Shown: in pieces, positions 19,556 through 26,559 of the stretch | Numbering within the stretch: the stretch's first letter is position 1 | Layout of the letters: every line of letters starts with the position of its first letter | Assembly (NCBI RefSeq): GCF_016861605.1 | Contig: NZ_BOLM01000001.1 | Span: 186,001-250,000, forward strand | Origin: Levilactobacillus wangkuiensis | Lineage (GTDB): Bacteria; Bacillota; Bacilli; Lactobacillales; Lactobacillaceae | Direction of reading: 5' to 3' | DNA length: 64,000 nucleotides | Position numbers and translations under genes: made by a program | Notes under the pieces: model-generated | What the model was told of the DNA's origin: nothing | Databases searched by the model: none | The model's input: only the letters and a program-made list of their open reading frames with translations

Positions 19556-20737
19556 TTAATCCGCAATGGTACCGTGGTGTTGGACCACGATGCCCGTGAG
19601 TGTCAGAGCCAGGGCAAACACCACCAGAAGACCAATGACCGGAGCCCAGGAATGCGTCGTTTCTTCTAAGAAACCGAAGAGAATCGGGCCGACTGCGGCT
19701 AGTAGGTAGCCCGCCGATTGGGCCATGCCGGAAATGGCCGCCGTTTGATACGGATTGGTGGTCTTCTCGGTGAAAAACATGATCGATAGATTGAAGGCGA
19801 CACCGGAGCCGAGGCCGCTGATCAGGGCCATGGTGGCCAGAAAAACCAGCGATTGCGTGGGCACCAGGAAGGCTAAGGGCGCCACCACGTAACCCAGCGT
19901 CATGATGGCCAGTAACGTGGTCAGACCATGGCGACGATTGTAGAGGTAGGGCACCAGGAAGGCCAATGGCAGACCGCTCAGTTGAAAGAGCGTCAGGAGG
20001 TTGCTGGCTACGATGGTTGAGACGCCGTGTGCGGTGAGAATGCTGGGGAGCCAAGTCAACAGGACGTAGTAAACCAGTGACTGTAGGCCGAAAAACAGGG
20101 TAATCAGCCAGCCGGATCGTTGGTGCCAGACACTTTGGTAGTGGGGCTTGGCGGCGCGTTGCTCGGCGGTCAAGGTCGTTGAACGGCGACCGCGTAAATT
20201 GGGTAACCAGGCCAATGCGGCCACGATGCTGAGCAGACCCAATAGGCCTTGGGTCAGGCCAAAGCTGACGTGCGAAATTAAGTAGCCGGCCGCGGCGGTA
20301 CCCAACGCGCCAACCAGTAGCATGGAGAGCGTGTACAGGCTGGTGCCGAGCTGAATCTGGTCGGGCACGTGTTCCTTGATCAACGCGGGAACTAGGACAT
20401 TGCCACTGTCGGCGCCGATACCGACCAGGAAGGTGCCGATGAAGAGCGCCGCAATCGTGGGGATGATCCGCAGATAACTCCCGGCAATCAACAGAAGAAA
20501 AAGGGTGAAAACGGTCCGCTCGTTGCCCCAGCGGTGGGCTAATTTCACGATAATCGGTGAAAAAATGGCAAAGGTGACCAGCGGAATCGACGTCAACAGG
20601 CCGGCCAGCGAACTGGGCAGGTGCAACGTCTTCTCCAGGCTAGGCAATAGCGGCGGCATCAGGGTAATGGGTAGCCGCAAGTTAGCGGCAATCAGCATCA
20701 TGCTGAATAGAAACCAGGAACGTTTGGGTTGAGACAC
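19556..20737 (-). CDS. MFS transporter, CynX/NimT-like
   Basis: The 393-residue product has about twelve hydrophobic segments and begins SWFLFSMMLIAANLRLPITLMPPLLP. That is the pattern of the CynX/NimT (cyanate/nitroimidazole) branch of the major facilitator superfamily, where NLR-x-x-I-T is conserved. The substrate is unknown. GTG at 20735-20737 follows AAGGAGGAACCCCC. It is convergent with apt, and a predicted sRNA lies immediately upstream on the same strand. Confidence 0.85.
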   Translation of the reverse strand: MSQPKRSWFLFSMMLIAANLRLPITLMPPLLPSLEKTLHLPSSLAGLLTSIPLVTFAIFSPIIVKLAHRWGNERTVFTLFLLLIAGSYLRIIPTIAALFIGTFLVGIGADSGNVLVPALIKEHVPDQIQLGTSLYTLSMLLVGALGTAAAGYLISHVSFGLTQGLLGLLSIVAALAWLPNLRGRRSTTLTAEQRAAKPHYQSVWHQRSGWLITLFFGLQSLVYYVLLTWLPSILTAHGVSTIVASNLLTLFQLSGLPLAFLVPYLYNRRHGLTTLLAIMTLGYVVAPLAFLVPTQSLVFLATMALISGLGSGVAFNLSIMFFTEKTTNPYQTAAISGMAQSAGYLLAAVGPILFGFLEETTHSWAPVIGLLVVFALALTLTGIVVQHHGTIAD

Positions 20738-20854
20738 GGGGGTTCCTCCTTAGGAAAGTTTGGGATGGATTGCTTGGGTAAGACAGAATAATCAATGCAA
20801 ATTTACCCCATTACCAACTAGTATAGACCTGAAAACGCCACCGAAAAAAGGTCA

Positions 20855-21012
20855 AATAAAAAGTCAGGGTCGTGGGAGGCGACCCTGACTAGCGAAGAAA
20901 ACAGCCCCGTTGAGGAGGACTATTGGGGGTGAATCAAGATTCGTGCGGAATCCGTGGGCGATGAAAAAGGGGAGAAAATGTGTTTATCAACTAATCTATT
21001 TGATTAGTTTGT
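20855..21012 (-). ncRNA. Predicted small RNA with C-rich anti-Shine-Dalgarno loops
   Basis: The minus strand has a promoter (TTGCAA, 17 bases, GATAAT). About 150 bases later comes a perfect 11-bp terminator stem AGTCAGGGTCG/CGACCCTGACT (20862-20890) followed by TTTTTATTT. Between them is no open frame with a ribosome-binding site, but there are C-rich stretches TCTCCCC, ACCCCCAATA and GTCCTCCTCA (20911-20920); the last is complementary to GAGGAGG. This is the anatomy of Firmicutes regulatory RNAs that pair with ribosome-binding sites. On the plus strand the same bases mimic SD sites with only tiny frames. Confidence 0.5.
20989..21009. promoter_or_regulatory. Operator-like inverted repeat at the sRNA promoter
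   Basis: AACTAATC-TATTT-GATTAGTT has 8-bp perfect arms. It begins a few bases after the predicted sRNA start point, where a repressor could block transcription; it could also form a 5' hairpin in the RNA. Confidence 0.4.
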
Positions 21013-21018
21013 AGTTAT

Positions 21019-21047
21019 ATTATCGGCTAATTGGTTGTGACTTGCAA
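21019..21047 (-). promoter_or_regulatory. Promoter of the predicted sRNA
   Basis: On the minus strand TTGCAA (21042-21047), 17 bases, GATAAT (21019-21024). Confidence 0.5.
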
Positions 21048-21075
21048 TGAATATGCTCAGGGAAAATTGGGGGTC

Positions 21076-21107
21076 GAAAAAAGCGCTTGAGTTGGCCTCA
21101 AACGCCT
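21076..21107 (-). terminator. Terminator of the 30-codon membrane peptide gene
   Basis: On the minus strand AGGCGTTTGAG pairs with CTCAAGCGCTT (11 bp, two G-T pairs, 5-base loop), followed by TTTT. It begins 15 bases after the stop codon at 21122. Confidence 0.8.
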
Positions 21108-21121
21108 TAAGTAACGCGGGT

Positions 21122-21214
21122 TTAGTGTTTGCGCGACAAGAAGTAGCTGTAGAGCGCAATGCCCAGGCCAATCACGATGAGGACCAGGACACTAATTTTA
21201 ACAGCAGGTGACAC
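21122..21214 (-). CDS. Putative 30-residue single-pass membrane peptide
   Basis: GTG at 21212-21214, preceded by GAAAGAAGGGGTTGCC, encodes MSPAVKISVLVLIVIGLGIA then LYSYFLSRKH. One hydrophobic helix (about residues 8-26) is followed by a positively charged tail, so the N terminus should face out. The dedicated terminator 15 bases after the stop supports a real transcript. Such peptides may be regulators of membrane proteins or type I toxins; no antitoxin RNA was identified with certainty, though a predicted sRNA lies downstream. Confidence 0.6.
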   Translation of the reverse strand: MSPAVKISVLVLIVIGLGIALYSYFLSRKH

Positions 21215-21283
21215 GGCAACCCCTTCTTTCTCCCAAGACTTCTCCCTAAGTATAGCAAGTTAACCGGTTTCACGGCAAGCGGG

Positions 21284-21694
21284 TTAGGCCTGGTCGTGGT
21301 AGTGCTTACCCGTTTTCAGGTTGATGTATTCCAGGCTGTAGGCATTGCCACCGTCGAGTTGATCGGTCATAAACATGGCATAACGGCCCTTGTGGGTGAC
21401 GGCCCCGTGCGCGTGGGTTTCACTGCCAGCGCCGGTGTGAACGTTAGCGCCCTTGGAAATGCCCGTGTATAGGTTGTGGACCCAGGTGACGTGCGCAATG
21501 TCTTTGGTTTTGTAATATTTCAAATGGAACTTCCGCCGCATCTGTTTGACGGTGTACTTAGACCGGTACTTCTTGCCGTGCCACTTGATGAGGTGGTGGG
21601 TGGCGGCCTCAGCCGGAACGACTGGCGCGGCGGCGATGGTGCCACCGCCAATGGTTAATAATGCAACGATGAGTAAGAGTGACTTCTTGAACAC
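21284..21694 (-). CDS. Secreted hypothetical protein
   Basis: GTG at 21692-21694 after GGGAGGAATTTTAC gives a 136-residue protein with a signal peptide (MFKKSLLLIVALLTIGGGTI, cleavage expected near AEAA-TH at about 31). The mature part is basic and His/Tyr-rich (HHLIKWHGKKYRSKYTVKQM) and contains THAHGAVTHKGRYAMFMTDQ. No catalytic motif is recognised. Small secreted basic proteins of this kind are common in lactobacilli. It appears monocistronic. Confidence 0.75.
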   Translation of the reverse strand: MFKKSLLLIVALLTIGGGTIAAAPVVPAEAATHHLIKWHGKKYRSKYTVKQMRRKFHLKYYKTKDIAHVTWVHNLYTGISKGANVHTGAGSETHAHGAVTHKGRYAMFMTDQLDGGNAYSLEYINLKTGKHYHDQA

Positions 21695-21832
21695 GTAAAA
21701 TTCCTCCCTGAATAACAGCAATTGGGGTTCACCCCCCTGACTCTCAGTGTACCCTTCTGATAACGGACAAGCTAGCGGCGGATTGGAAAAACGGGGGCAT
21801 CCGGGTAGAATAGAGAATAAGAAGGTGATCGG

Positions 21833-22210
21833 ATGGATTTTGTTGACTTAACGCCAATTCAATTGCGGTATACGCCCCTAGGAAGCCGCCAGCAGGCCCC
21901 TAAACTGCATGACCGGCAACTAGACTGGCAAAAGTTAGCCGCGCTGATACGGGATAATGGGGATGTTATGGCGGTCGTCCAGGCGGGGCTGGCTGAGGAC
22001 TGGTTGAATACGCAGGGCACCATTTGGGATGAGCAGTGGGGTTACTACCGGTACCCAAATGATAATCGGGAGCCCGACGACACGGTCTTCTGGGCGGCTT
22101 CGACCTGGGCAACGCCGGCTATCCTGGTGACGTTCCACAATGAACTGACCAAGGCGTTTGCCTGTTATACCGAGGGGCGGGACCCGGATTTTCACTATTT
22201 GGGACGTTAA
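21833..22210 (+). CDS. Hypothetical protein, possible nucleic-acid or toxin-immunity type
   Basis: The 125-residue acidic, Trp-rich soluble protein starts MDFVDLTPIQLRYTPLGSRQ. AGAAGGTGATCGG lies just before the ATG. I do not recognise the family. A central AEDWLNTQGTIWDEQWGYYRYPNDNREPDD block carries many aromatic and acidic residues. There is no signal or membrane segment. It precedes the TIR-like gene by 140 bases with a gap that can hold a promoter; a joint role is not shown. Confidence 0.6.
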   Translation: MDFVDLTPIQLRYTPLGSRQQAPKLHDRQLDWQKLAALIRDNGDVMAVVQAGLAEDWLNTQGTIWDEQWGYYRYPNDNREPDDTVFWAASTWATPAILVTFHNELTKAFACYTEGRDPDFHYLGR

Positions 22211-22350
22211 TCTGATGGCTCAATCATTTACGCGGGAAATAAAATTAGAATTGAGATATAGCTTTCATAAGAAAAACACCATTCTGTAATCGTTTTGACT
22301 TTTAAGCCGGTTATACTTAAGCCAAGTTAATTGGAAAGGGAGTTTGACTT

Positions 22351-22749
22351 ATGAGTGACCTGTTTATTAGTTACCAGTCCGCTGACCCGTTGGCCCATTC
22401 ATTTCAACTTCAACTCCAGAAATGGGCGGACAAGGACTGGGAGTTCCCGAGTTTCAGCTTTCACGAACAAGAACCGCCCATCAAATTTCAAACACGGGCG
22501 GCCGGGGCGGTGCGGCGTCAGCTCCGAAAGGAAATCAAGCAGGCACACCAACTCCTGGTGATTGTTAGCCGGCAGACGTGGCAATCCGAGTGGACGGACT
22601 GGGAAATCGCGACGGCCTACGAGGCAGATAAACAAGTGTTGGCTGCCAAGGTTGATTCGACCAATATCTCACCGCTAGGCCTGTTGACGGCCAATCCGGT
22701 GTGGATCGACCCGTTTGATCCTATCGCGCTGATCCAACGAAAATTTTAA
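22351..22749 (+). CDS. TIR-like (DUF1863, ThsB-like) domain protein
   Basis: The whole 132-residue protein is one TIR-like domain. It has the first strand DLFISYQSADPLAH, a helix ending in a basic AVRRQLRKEIKQAHQLLVIVS strand, and the characteristic SRQTWQSEWTDWEIATAYEA, as in the DUF1863/MTH538 family that includes the Thoeris sensor ThsB. The AAGGGAGTTTGACTT site precedes ATG 22351. ThsB-type proteins make NAD-derived signals during phage infection, but no ThsA-like effector is adjacent. The gene sits just before tRNA-Ser and an AT-rich island. Role in defence is an inference. Confidence 0.7.
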   Translation: MSDLFISYQSADPLAHSFQLQLQKWADKDWEFPSFSFHEQEPPIKFQTRAAGAVRRQLRKEIKQAHQLLVIVSRQTWQSEWTDWEIATAYEADKQVLAAKVDSTNISPLGLLTANPVWIDPFDPIALIQRKF

Positions 22750-22801
22750 ACAAGGCTTGCATTTATAGTCATTATTGGTAAAATATATTAAGTAGTGACT
22801 T

Positions 22802-22889
22802 GGAGAGTTGGCAGAGTGGTAATGCAACGGACTCGAAATCCGTCGAACCGGCTAATACCGGCGCGCAGGTTCAATTCCTGTACTCTCCT
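22802..22889 (+). tRNA. tRNA-Ser (anticodon CGA)
   Basis: The acceptor stem GGAGAGT/ACTCTCC (22802-22808 with 22882-22888), D arm, anticodon stem ACGGA/TCCGT around CTCGAAA, a long class II variable arm (CCGG...CCGG) and T arm GCAGG-TTCAATT-CCTGT make a clear serine tRNA reading UCG. CCA is not encoded, so the 3' end needs RNase Z and CCA-adding enzyme. The base after the acceptor stem is T. Confidence 0.95.
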
Positions 22890-22916
22890 TAAATTTAACT
22901 GTTTCACCTGTTTGTA

Positions 22917-22949
22917 ACGTCGTCAATTGTGGAATTGATGGCGTTTTTG
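22917..22949 (+). terminator. Terminator of tRNA-Ser
   Basis: ACGTCGTCAATT pairs with AATTGATGGCGT (12 bp with G-T pairs, GTGG loop), followed by TTTTT. Confidence 0.8.
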
Positions 22950-23324
22950 TTTGGCTTAAAGCGCGTGAGAACGGATTGAAACGATAACTTAGTGAACTTT
23001 TACGCTACAACAAAGTAAGTAATTGGCGTGAACATGACATAGGTTGTGAAAGCTGATACGTTTGATACTCGTTTTTTCATGATATGTTTTGCGTAGTGTG
23101 TCGCAGGTTCTGGGGGGGCCTGCTATGATTATTCAAAATATAAAATTAGAGATATTGGCAATAATTATCCGAGAGTACATTGAAGTTGGCAAATAGCGTG
23201 ACGGTAACCGTAATAGCTTGAATGTTATATTCAGTCTTCGTCCGTTTGAACTTTTGTCCATCAGGCTGTCTTGGTGGTGACACTGAAGTTTTGTTATGAT
23301 TTTAAATAGTTTGGAGAAATCGAT
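22950..23324. other. AT-rich gene-free stretch after tRNA-Ser
   Basis: No frame with a ribosome-binding site is visible. The composition is clearly richer in A and T than the flanking chromosome. It marks the left part of an island that carries two orphan genes; decayed mobile-element sequence is possible but not identifiable by eye. Confidence 0.5.
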
Positions 23325-23870
23325 ATGAATTATATTATTTCAGGTGTAATTTCGTTTGTAGTTGCTTTGATTGTAAGCGGAATTGTCGCACCAATAGTTA
23401 ATGCAAGACTTGCTGATAAAAATAGGAAACGGGCCATTGCTGATAAATATAAAATTGACGCACTAGATGAATTCATTGGAATATCCTTCAACTTGGACCA
23501 GTCAGCGAAGAATTGTGTAGGCAGCATAATTGATATGCAGACTGGTAATATTATTACTGGTGACATCTCTCCCCAAATGGAAATTGTAGCTAAAAATTTA
23601 ATTGACTTTGGTAATCAGGGCGAGCTTTTTACAACGGCACAATTGAAATATCAAAGGTTTTTTGGAGATGAAATTAAAAGTCAAATTGATGGATTGTCAG
23701 AAATGTATACAAATATTTATATGGACATTAGAAAAAGTTATGCGGACTTTTCTAATACGGGAAGTGTTTTTGAACTGAAAGTTGGTGATGGGACACTAGA
23801 TAATATTGCGAAAAAGAATAATAACCTAATTGATAGCTTAGAGAAACAAAAGGAGCAAATACTGAAATAG
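23325..23870 (+). CDS. Orphan membrane-anchored coiled-coil protein
   Basis: The 181-residue product has one N-terminal membrane helix (about residues 4-27, ISGVISFVVALIVSGIVAPI) followed by a mostly helical cytoplasmic part ending in LDNIAKKNNNLIDSLEKQKE. A TTTGGAGAAATCGAT site precedes the ATG. Base composition and codon use (many ATA, AAT, TTA) are unlike the chromosome, indicating horizontal acquisition. I do not recognise the family. Confidence 0.65.
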   Translation: MNYIISGVISFVVALIVSGIVAPIVNARLADKNRKRAIADKYKIDALDEFIGISFNLDQSAKNCVGSIIDMQTGNIITGDISPQMEIVAKNLIDFGNQGELFTTAQLKYQRFFGDEIKSQIDGLSEMYTNIYMDIRKSYADFSNTGSVFELKVGDGTLDNIAKKNNNLIDSLEKQKEQILK

Positions 23871-24081
23871 GTTTAAGATAATTGTTGTGTTGAGAGCATC
23901 GTGAGAAAATATTTTTAAAACAAAGAAGGTAAAAAAGGTATTGGATATCCGGAATGGTGCCCCTGACAATTACGATTTTATAGTATCAGTTGTGTGAAAA
24001 CTTAGAATGGTGGAAAATTCAAAATTGCAAGTTTTAGAATGTATTTAACTTTTAACCTTTAGTTAGTTTGGAGGATTGTCT

Positions 24082-24855
24082 GTGAGAAGAATAAATGACA
24101 GCACTTTGAAAATGATTGTAATTTTAGGCTATTCGCTCATGTATATAGTTCCAGTTTTGTTAGGCTTTTTATTGTTTCATGCTAATCTAAGTTTTGGAAG
24201 TCCTGGTGATTGGCTTGGTTTTTGGGGTGGCTATTTAGGAGCAATTGTGGCTATTGGCGGTGTTTATTGGCAAGTGAATCGAACTATAAAAAATGATAGA
24301 GAGCAAATGTTTAGTCAATCTAGACCGTTTTTTATTTTGAAAATGGAAGATACTTGTTCAAAAGAAATTAGCTATTATTTTTATAATTATGATGTAGACG
24401 GAGTTTCTTTAGGAATAAAACAAGTCATCGGAGATGGACAAACTATTCCTTGTTTTGTAATTAATAATGTATCGCAAAAAAATATGATGGCTGTTAAAGT
24501 TGTGCTTGAACACTCTGGTGAAGACAACACATGTGTTTATATAGATAAAATCTTAGCAGGAAGCAAGGTAAAATTATTACCTAAAGCTATTTCCGATAGT
24601 TTAATAGGATGTATGAGTTTGGACAAAGTCACAAGTGACGTAATCAGTAAGGGTGATAAAATTAGAATATATTTCACTACTGAAGTAAGAGAAAAAGTAA
24701 AACTAGAGTTTGAAGTAGCTGATAATTTTAGAATTACGTACAACAGGGATGATCGGCTTATTGAAAATCATGGACAAAGAATCAGCAAAGAGGAGTATAA
24801 CAGCTCGGGGTTCATAGAATCTTCATCATTTAAAGATGAGATAGCAGGTGAATAA
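24082..24855 (+). CDS. Orphan two-helix membrane protein with cytoplasmic domain
   Basis: GTG at 24082 is preceded by TTTGGAGGATTGTCT. The 257-residue product has two membrane helices (about 9-33 and 43-65), the second within SPGDWLGFWGGYLGAIVAIG. That D-W-L-x-F-WG-x-YLG pattern recurs in many accessory Firmicutes membrane proteins of unknown function. A soluble beta-rich domain of about 185 residues follows. It is AT-rich like the preceding gene, separated by 211 bases. Function unknown; accessory or defence-type cargo is plausible but unproved. Confidence 0.65.
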   Translation: MRRINDSTLKMIVILGYSLMYIVPVLLGFLLFHANLSFGSPGDWLGFWGGYLGAIVAIGGVYWQVNRTIKNDREQMFSQSRPFFILKMEDTCSKEISYYFYNYDVDGVSLGIKQVIGDGQTIPCFVINNVSQKNMMAVKVVLEHSGEDNTCVYIDKILAGSKVKLLPKAISDSLIGCMSLDKVTSDVISKGDKIRIYFTTEVREKVKLEFEVADNFRITYNRDDRLIENHGQRISKEEYNSSGFIESSSFKDEIAGE

Positions 24856-24988
24856 TTTATAAGCTGAGAGTTGAATTTCACGAAAACCGTTTAGGCCTCC
24901 AACTGGTGTTTTTACGTTTCGATTTGATATAGTTTGGAGAAAACGCAATAAAGATCTAGAATGAAATTTGGGTTAACTGTGTCACTCA

Positions 24989-24997
24989 TACTCTCCT
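24989..24997. other. Partial copy of tRNA-Ser 3' end, possible relic attachment site
   Basis: TACTCTCCT repeats the last nine bases of the tRNA-Ser gene (22881-22889) near the right border of the AT-rich island. A short frame MKFGLTVSLILSW (24961-25002) stops at this point and might be the stump of a truncated gene. Nine bases alone could be chance. Confidence 0.3.
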
Positions 24998-25016
24998 GGT
25001 GAAGTGTACATTTGAA

Positions 25017-25063
25017 CTGTGTGCTTACTTGCCCGTCATGGTAAGCAAGCACACAGCTTTTTG
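25017..25063 (+). terminator. Strong hairpin terminator at the island's right end
   Basis: CTGTGTGCTT...CAAGCACACAG plus an inner GCC/GGT stem is followed by CTTTTT on the plus strand. No intact gene ends directly upstream of it. Confidence 0.75.
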
Positions 25064-25072
25064 TCGTGGATT

Positions 25073-25102
25073 AAAAATCCCACCAAAATTAATTAGTGGG
25101 GT
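25073..25102 (-). terminator. Terminator of the DUF985 gene
   Basis: On the minus strand CCCAC...GTGGG is followed by ATTTTTAAT, 66 bases after the stop at 25168. Confidence 0.55.
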
Positions 25103-25167
25103 CACGCAAATGCTTAATTTTCAATTAGTCTTGGACATCATTATTTAAACGGACAACGAACTAATCC

Positions 25168-25656
25168 TTAATCCGCCAACCGCCCAATAACCTCATCCAA
25201 CCCAGGATACTCCCGCAACAGGTCCGCCTTAGCCGGCATCGTAAAGTCCCGGAAATCAAAGCCCGGGGCGACGACGCAACTCACCAGGCAAAAGGCATTG
25301 GGGGTCGTGACTTCGGCGGCAAAGAGGGTGCCGCGTGGAACGGTAAATTGGAGTCGCTCGTCATTGAGCACATCTGGACCCACCGTCACGTGGTAGTAAT
25401 TGCCATCCGGTGCGATGCAGTGAATCGTGATGGCCGCACCGTCGTGGAAAAACCACAGTTCATCGTGATTGAGCTGGTGGAAGTGAGAGGGGTTGGCGCT
25501 GTCGAGCAAAAAGTAGATCGACGTGTAGTGATACCGCGCGTCCTGGCTGGTATTGTCGAAGAACTGTTCGTCGCTATGAGCCGTTTGGCGGTACCAGCCG
25601 CCCTCTGGATGTGGCTTGAGCACCAACGCGTCAATGTAGGTTAATTTACCGGTCAT
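25168..25656 (-). CDS. Cupin domain protein (DUF985 family)
   Basis: The 162-residue single-domain protein has the DUF985 cupin layout. KPHPEGGWYRQT is at the N terminus, then TSIYFLLDSANPSHFHQLNHDELWFFHDG, where the His and Asp/Glu residues would form the metal or ligand pocket. VPRGTLFAAEV and CVVAPGFDFRDF follow. The biochemical role of DUF985 proteins is uncertain; sugar-epimerase-like binding has been proposed for the fold. ATG at 25654-25656 is chosen because AAGGAGG lies eight bases upstream. It follows the 55-residue gene on the same strand by 26 bases. Confidence 0.85.
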   Translation of the reverse strand: MTGKLTYIDALVLKPHPEGGWYRQTAHSDEQFFDNTSQDARYHYTSIYFLLDSANPSHFHQLNHDELWFFHDGAAITIHCIAPDGNYYHVTVGPDVLNDERLQFTVPRGTLFAAEVTTPNAFCLVSCVVAPGFDFRDFTMPAKADLLREYPGLDEVIGRLAD

Positions 25657-25682
25657 CAAAGTTGCCTCCTTAAAGCCTGTGC

Positions 25683-25850
25683 TTACTGGTCTTCACCCCA
25701 GGGTGTCTGGGTCGATTTGGAAATCCCCTTGGCCTGCTTGATGGCCTCGTTCAAGGCATTGGTAACTTCCTTGGGGGTCCGCTTCGTCAGGTCCTGCTGC
25801 TTGAGCCATTCGTAGGCGGCAGCTTCAAAAATATCTTCGGGAAATGTCAT
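25683..25850 (-). CDS. Small hypothetical protein upstream of DUF985 gene
   Basis: ATG at 25848-25850 follows AAGGTGGTGAACAGAC and encodes 55 residues (MTFPEDIFEAAAYEWLKQQD...). It is helical and soluble, with KQAKGISKSTQTPWGEDQ at the C terminus. The gene ends 26 bases before the DUF985 start, so they likely form an operon. No family recognised. Confidence 0.65.
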   Translation of the reverse strand: MTFPEDIFEAAAYEWLKQQDLTKRTPKEVTNALNEAIKQAKGISKSTQTPWGEDQ

Positions 25851-25903
25851 GTCTGTTCACCACCTTGCCCTTGATTATAGCAGAAGTCGTGGTCAAGCGG
25901 GCA

Positions 25904-25935
25904 CAAAAAACGGGCCGCCAGTCGGCAGACCCGTT
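25904..25935 (-). terminator. Terminator of ndk
   Basis: On the minus strand ACGGGTCTGCC and TGGCGGCCCGT pair across a short loop and are followed by TTTTTTG. Confidence 0.8.
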
Positions 25936-25942
25936 CCGTTAA

Positions 25943-26416
25943 TTATTCGGTCACTTTTTGTTTCTTGGCAACTTGTTGATGGGCTTCGACGGCTAGTTCG
26001 GGGAACCAAATCGCAATTTCATGATGCGCGTTCTCCCGGCTGTCAGAGGTGTGGACGATGTTTCTTAAGATACCGTCTGGGTATTCGTGGGCAAAGTCGC
26101 CCCGAATGGTCCCAGGTTGGGCGTCGTTGGGCCGTGTCTTACCCGCCAAATTGTGGACGGCCTTCACGACATCGGTCCCGGTAACGATGATAGCCACCAG
26201 GGGGCCTTCCGTCATGTACGTCTCAATTTCATGGAAGTAGGGCTTGTTGACCTGATCGCGGTAGTGCCTTTCAAGTTGTTCAGGAGTTGCGCGGACTACT
26301 TTTAACGCCGTGATTTGGTAGCGCTTACTTTCTAGCCGTGAAATAATCTCACCGATGTGGCCTTCTGCGACACCATCGGGTTTTACCAGTACCAAAGTCT
26401 TTTCTGAATTTGCCAT
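25943..26416 (-). CDS. ndk: Nucleoside diphosphate kinase
   Basis: The 157-residue enzyme transfers the gamma phosphate between NTPs and NDPs. It starts MANSEKTLVLVKPDGVAEG and carries the active-site segment NIVHTSDSRENAHHEI with the phospho-accepting His. GLU/ARG sites are intact. AAGGAGGTCTCTATC precedes the ATG. The C-terminal tail EAHQQVAKKQKVTE is slightly longer than average. A 16-bp perfect palindrome lies 59 bases upstream of the start. Confidence 0.95.
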   Translation of the reverse strand: MANSEKTLVLVKPDGVAEGHIGEIISRLESKRYQITALKVVRATPEQLERHYRDQVNKPYFHEIETYMTEGPLVAIIVTGTDVVKAVHNLAGKTRPNDAQPGTIRGDFAHEYPDGILRNIVHTSDSRENAHHEIAIWFPELAVEAHQQVAKKQKVTE

Positions 26417-26474
26417 GATAGAGACCTCCTTGTATTTTGAACAACGGAACTTCATTGTTCATGACCTAACAAGT

Positions 26475-26490
26475 TACAATTTAAATTGTA
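26475..26490. promoter_or_regulatory. Perfect palindrome upstream of ndk, possible operator
   Basis: TACAATTTAAATTGTA is a 16-bp perfect palindrome between pspC's terminator and ndk, in the ndk promoter region. Its half-site TACAATT also occurs, in opposite arrangement, upstream of mvaS. Confidence 0.4.
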
Positions 26491-26515
26491 GGGGATTCTG
26501 CGGGCCACGTCAACT

Positions 26516-26549
26516 AAAAAAGCAGCTCCCGTCAAAACGGCAACTGCTT
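26516..26549 (-). terminator. Terminator of the PspC-domain gene
   Basis: On the minus strand AAGCAG...CTGCTT with an inner CCGT/ACGG stem is followed by TTTT. Confidence 0.8.
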
Positions 26550-26559
26550 GGGATTAACG

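Noticed and set aside
22351-24855. A complete Thoeris defence system
   Set aside because: Only a ThsB-like domain is present; neither island protein shows SIR2, SLOG or Macro motifs, and a tRNA gene with terminator separates them.
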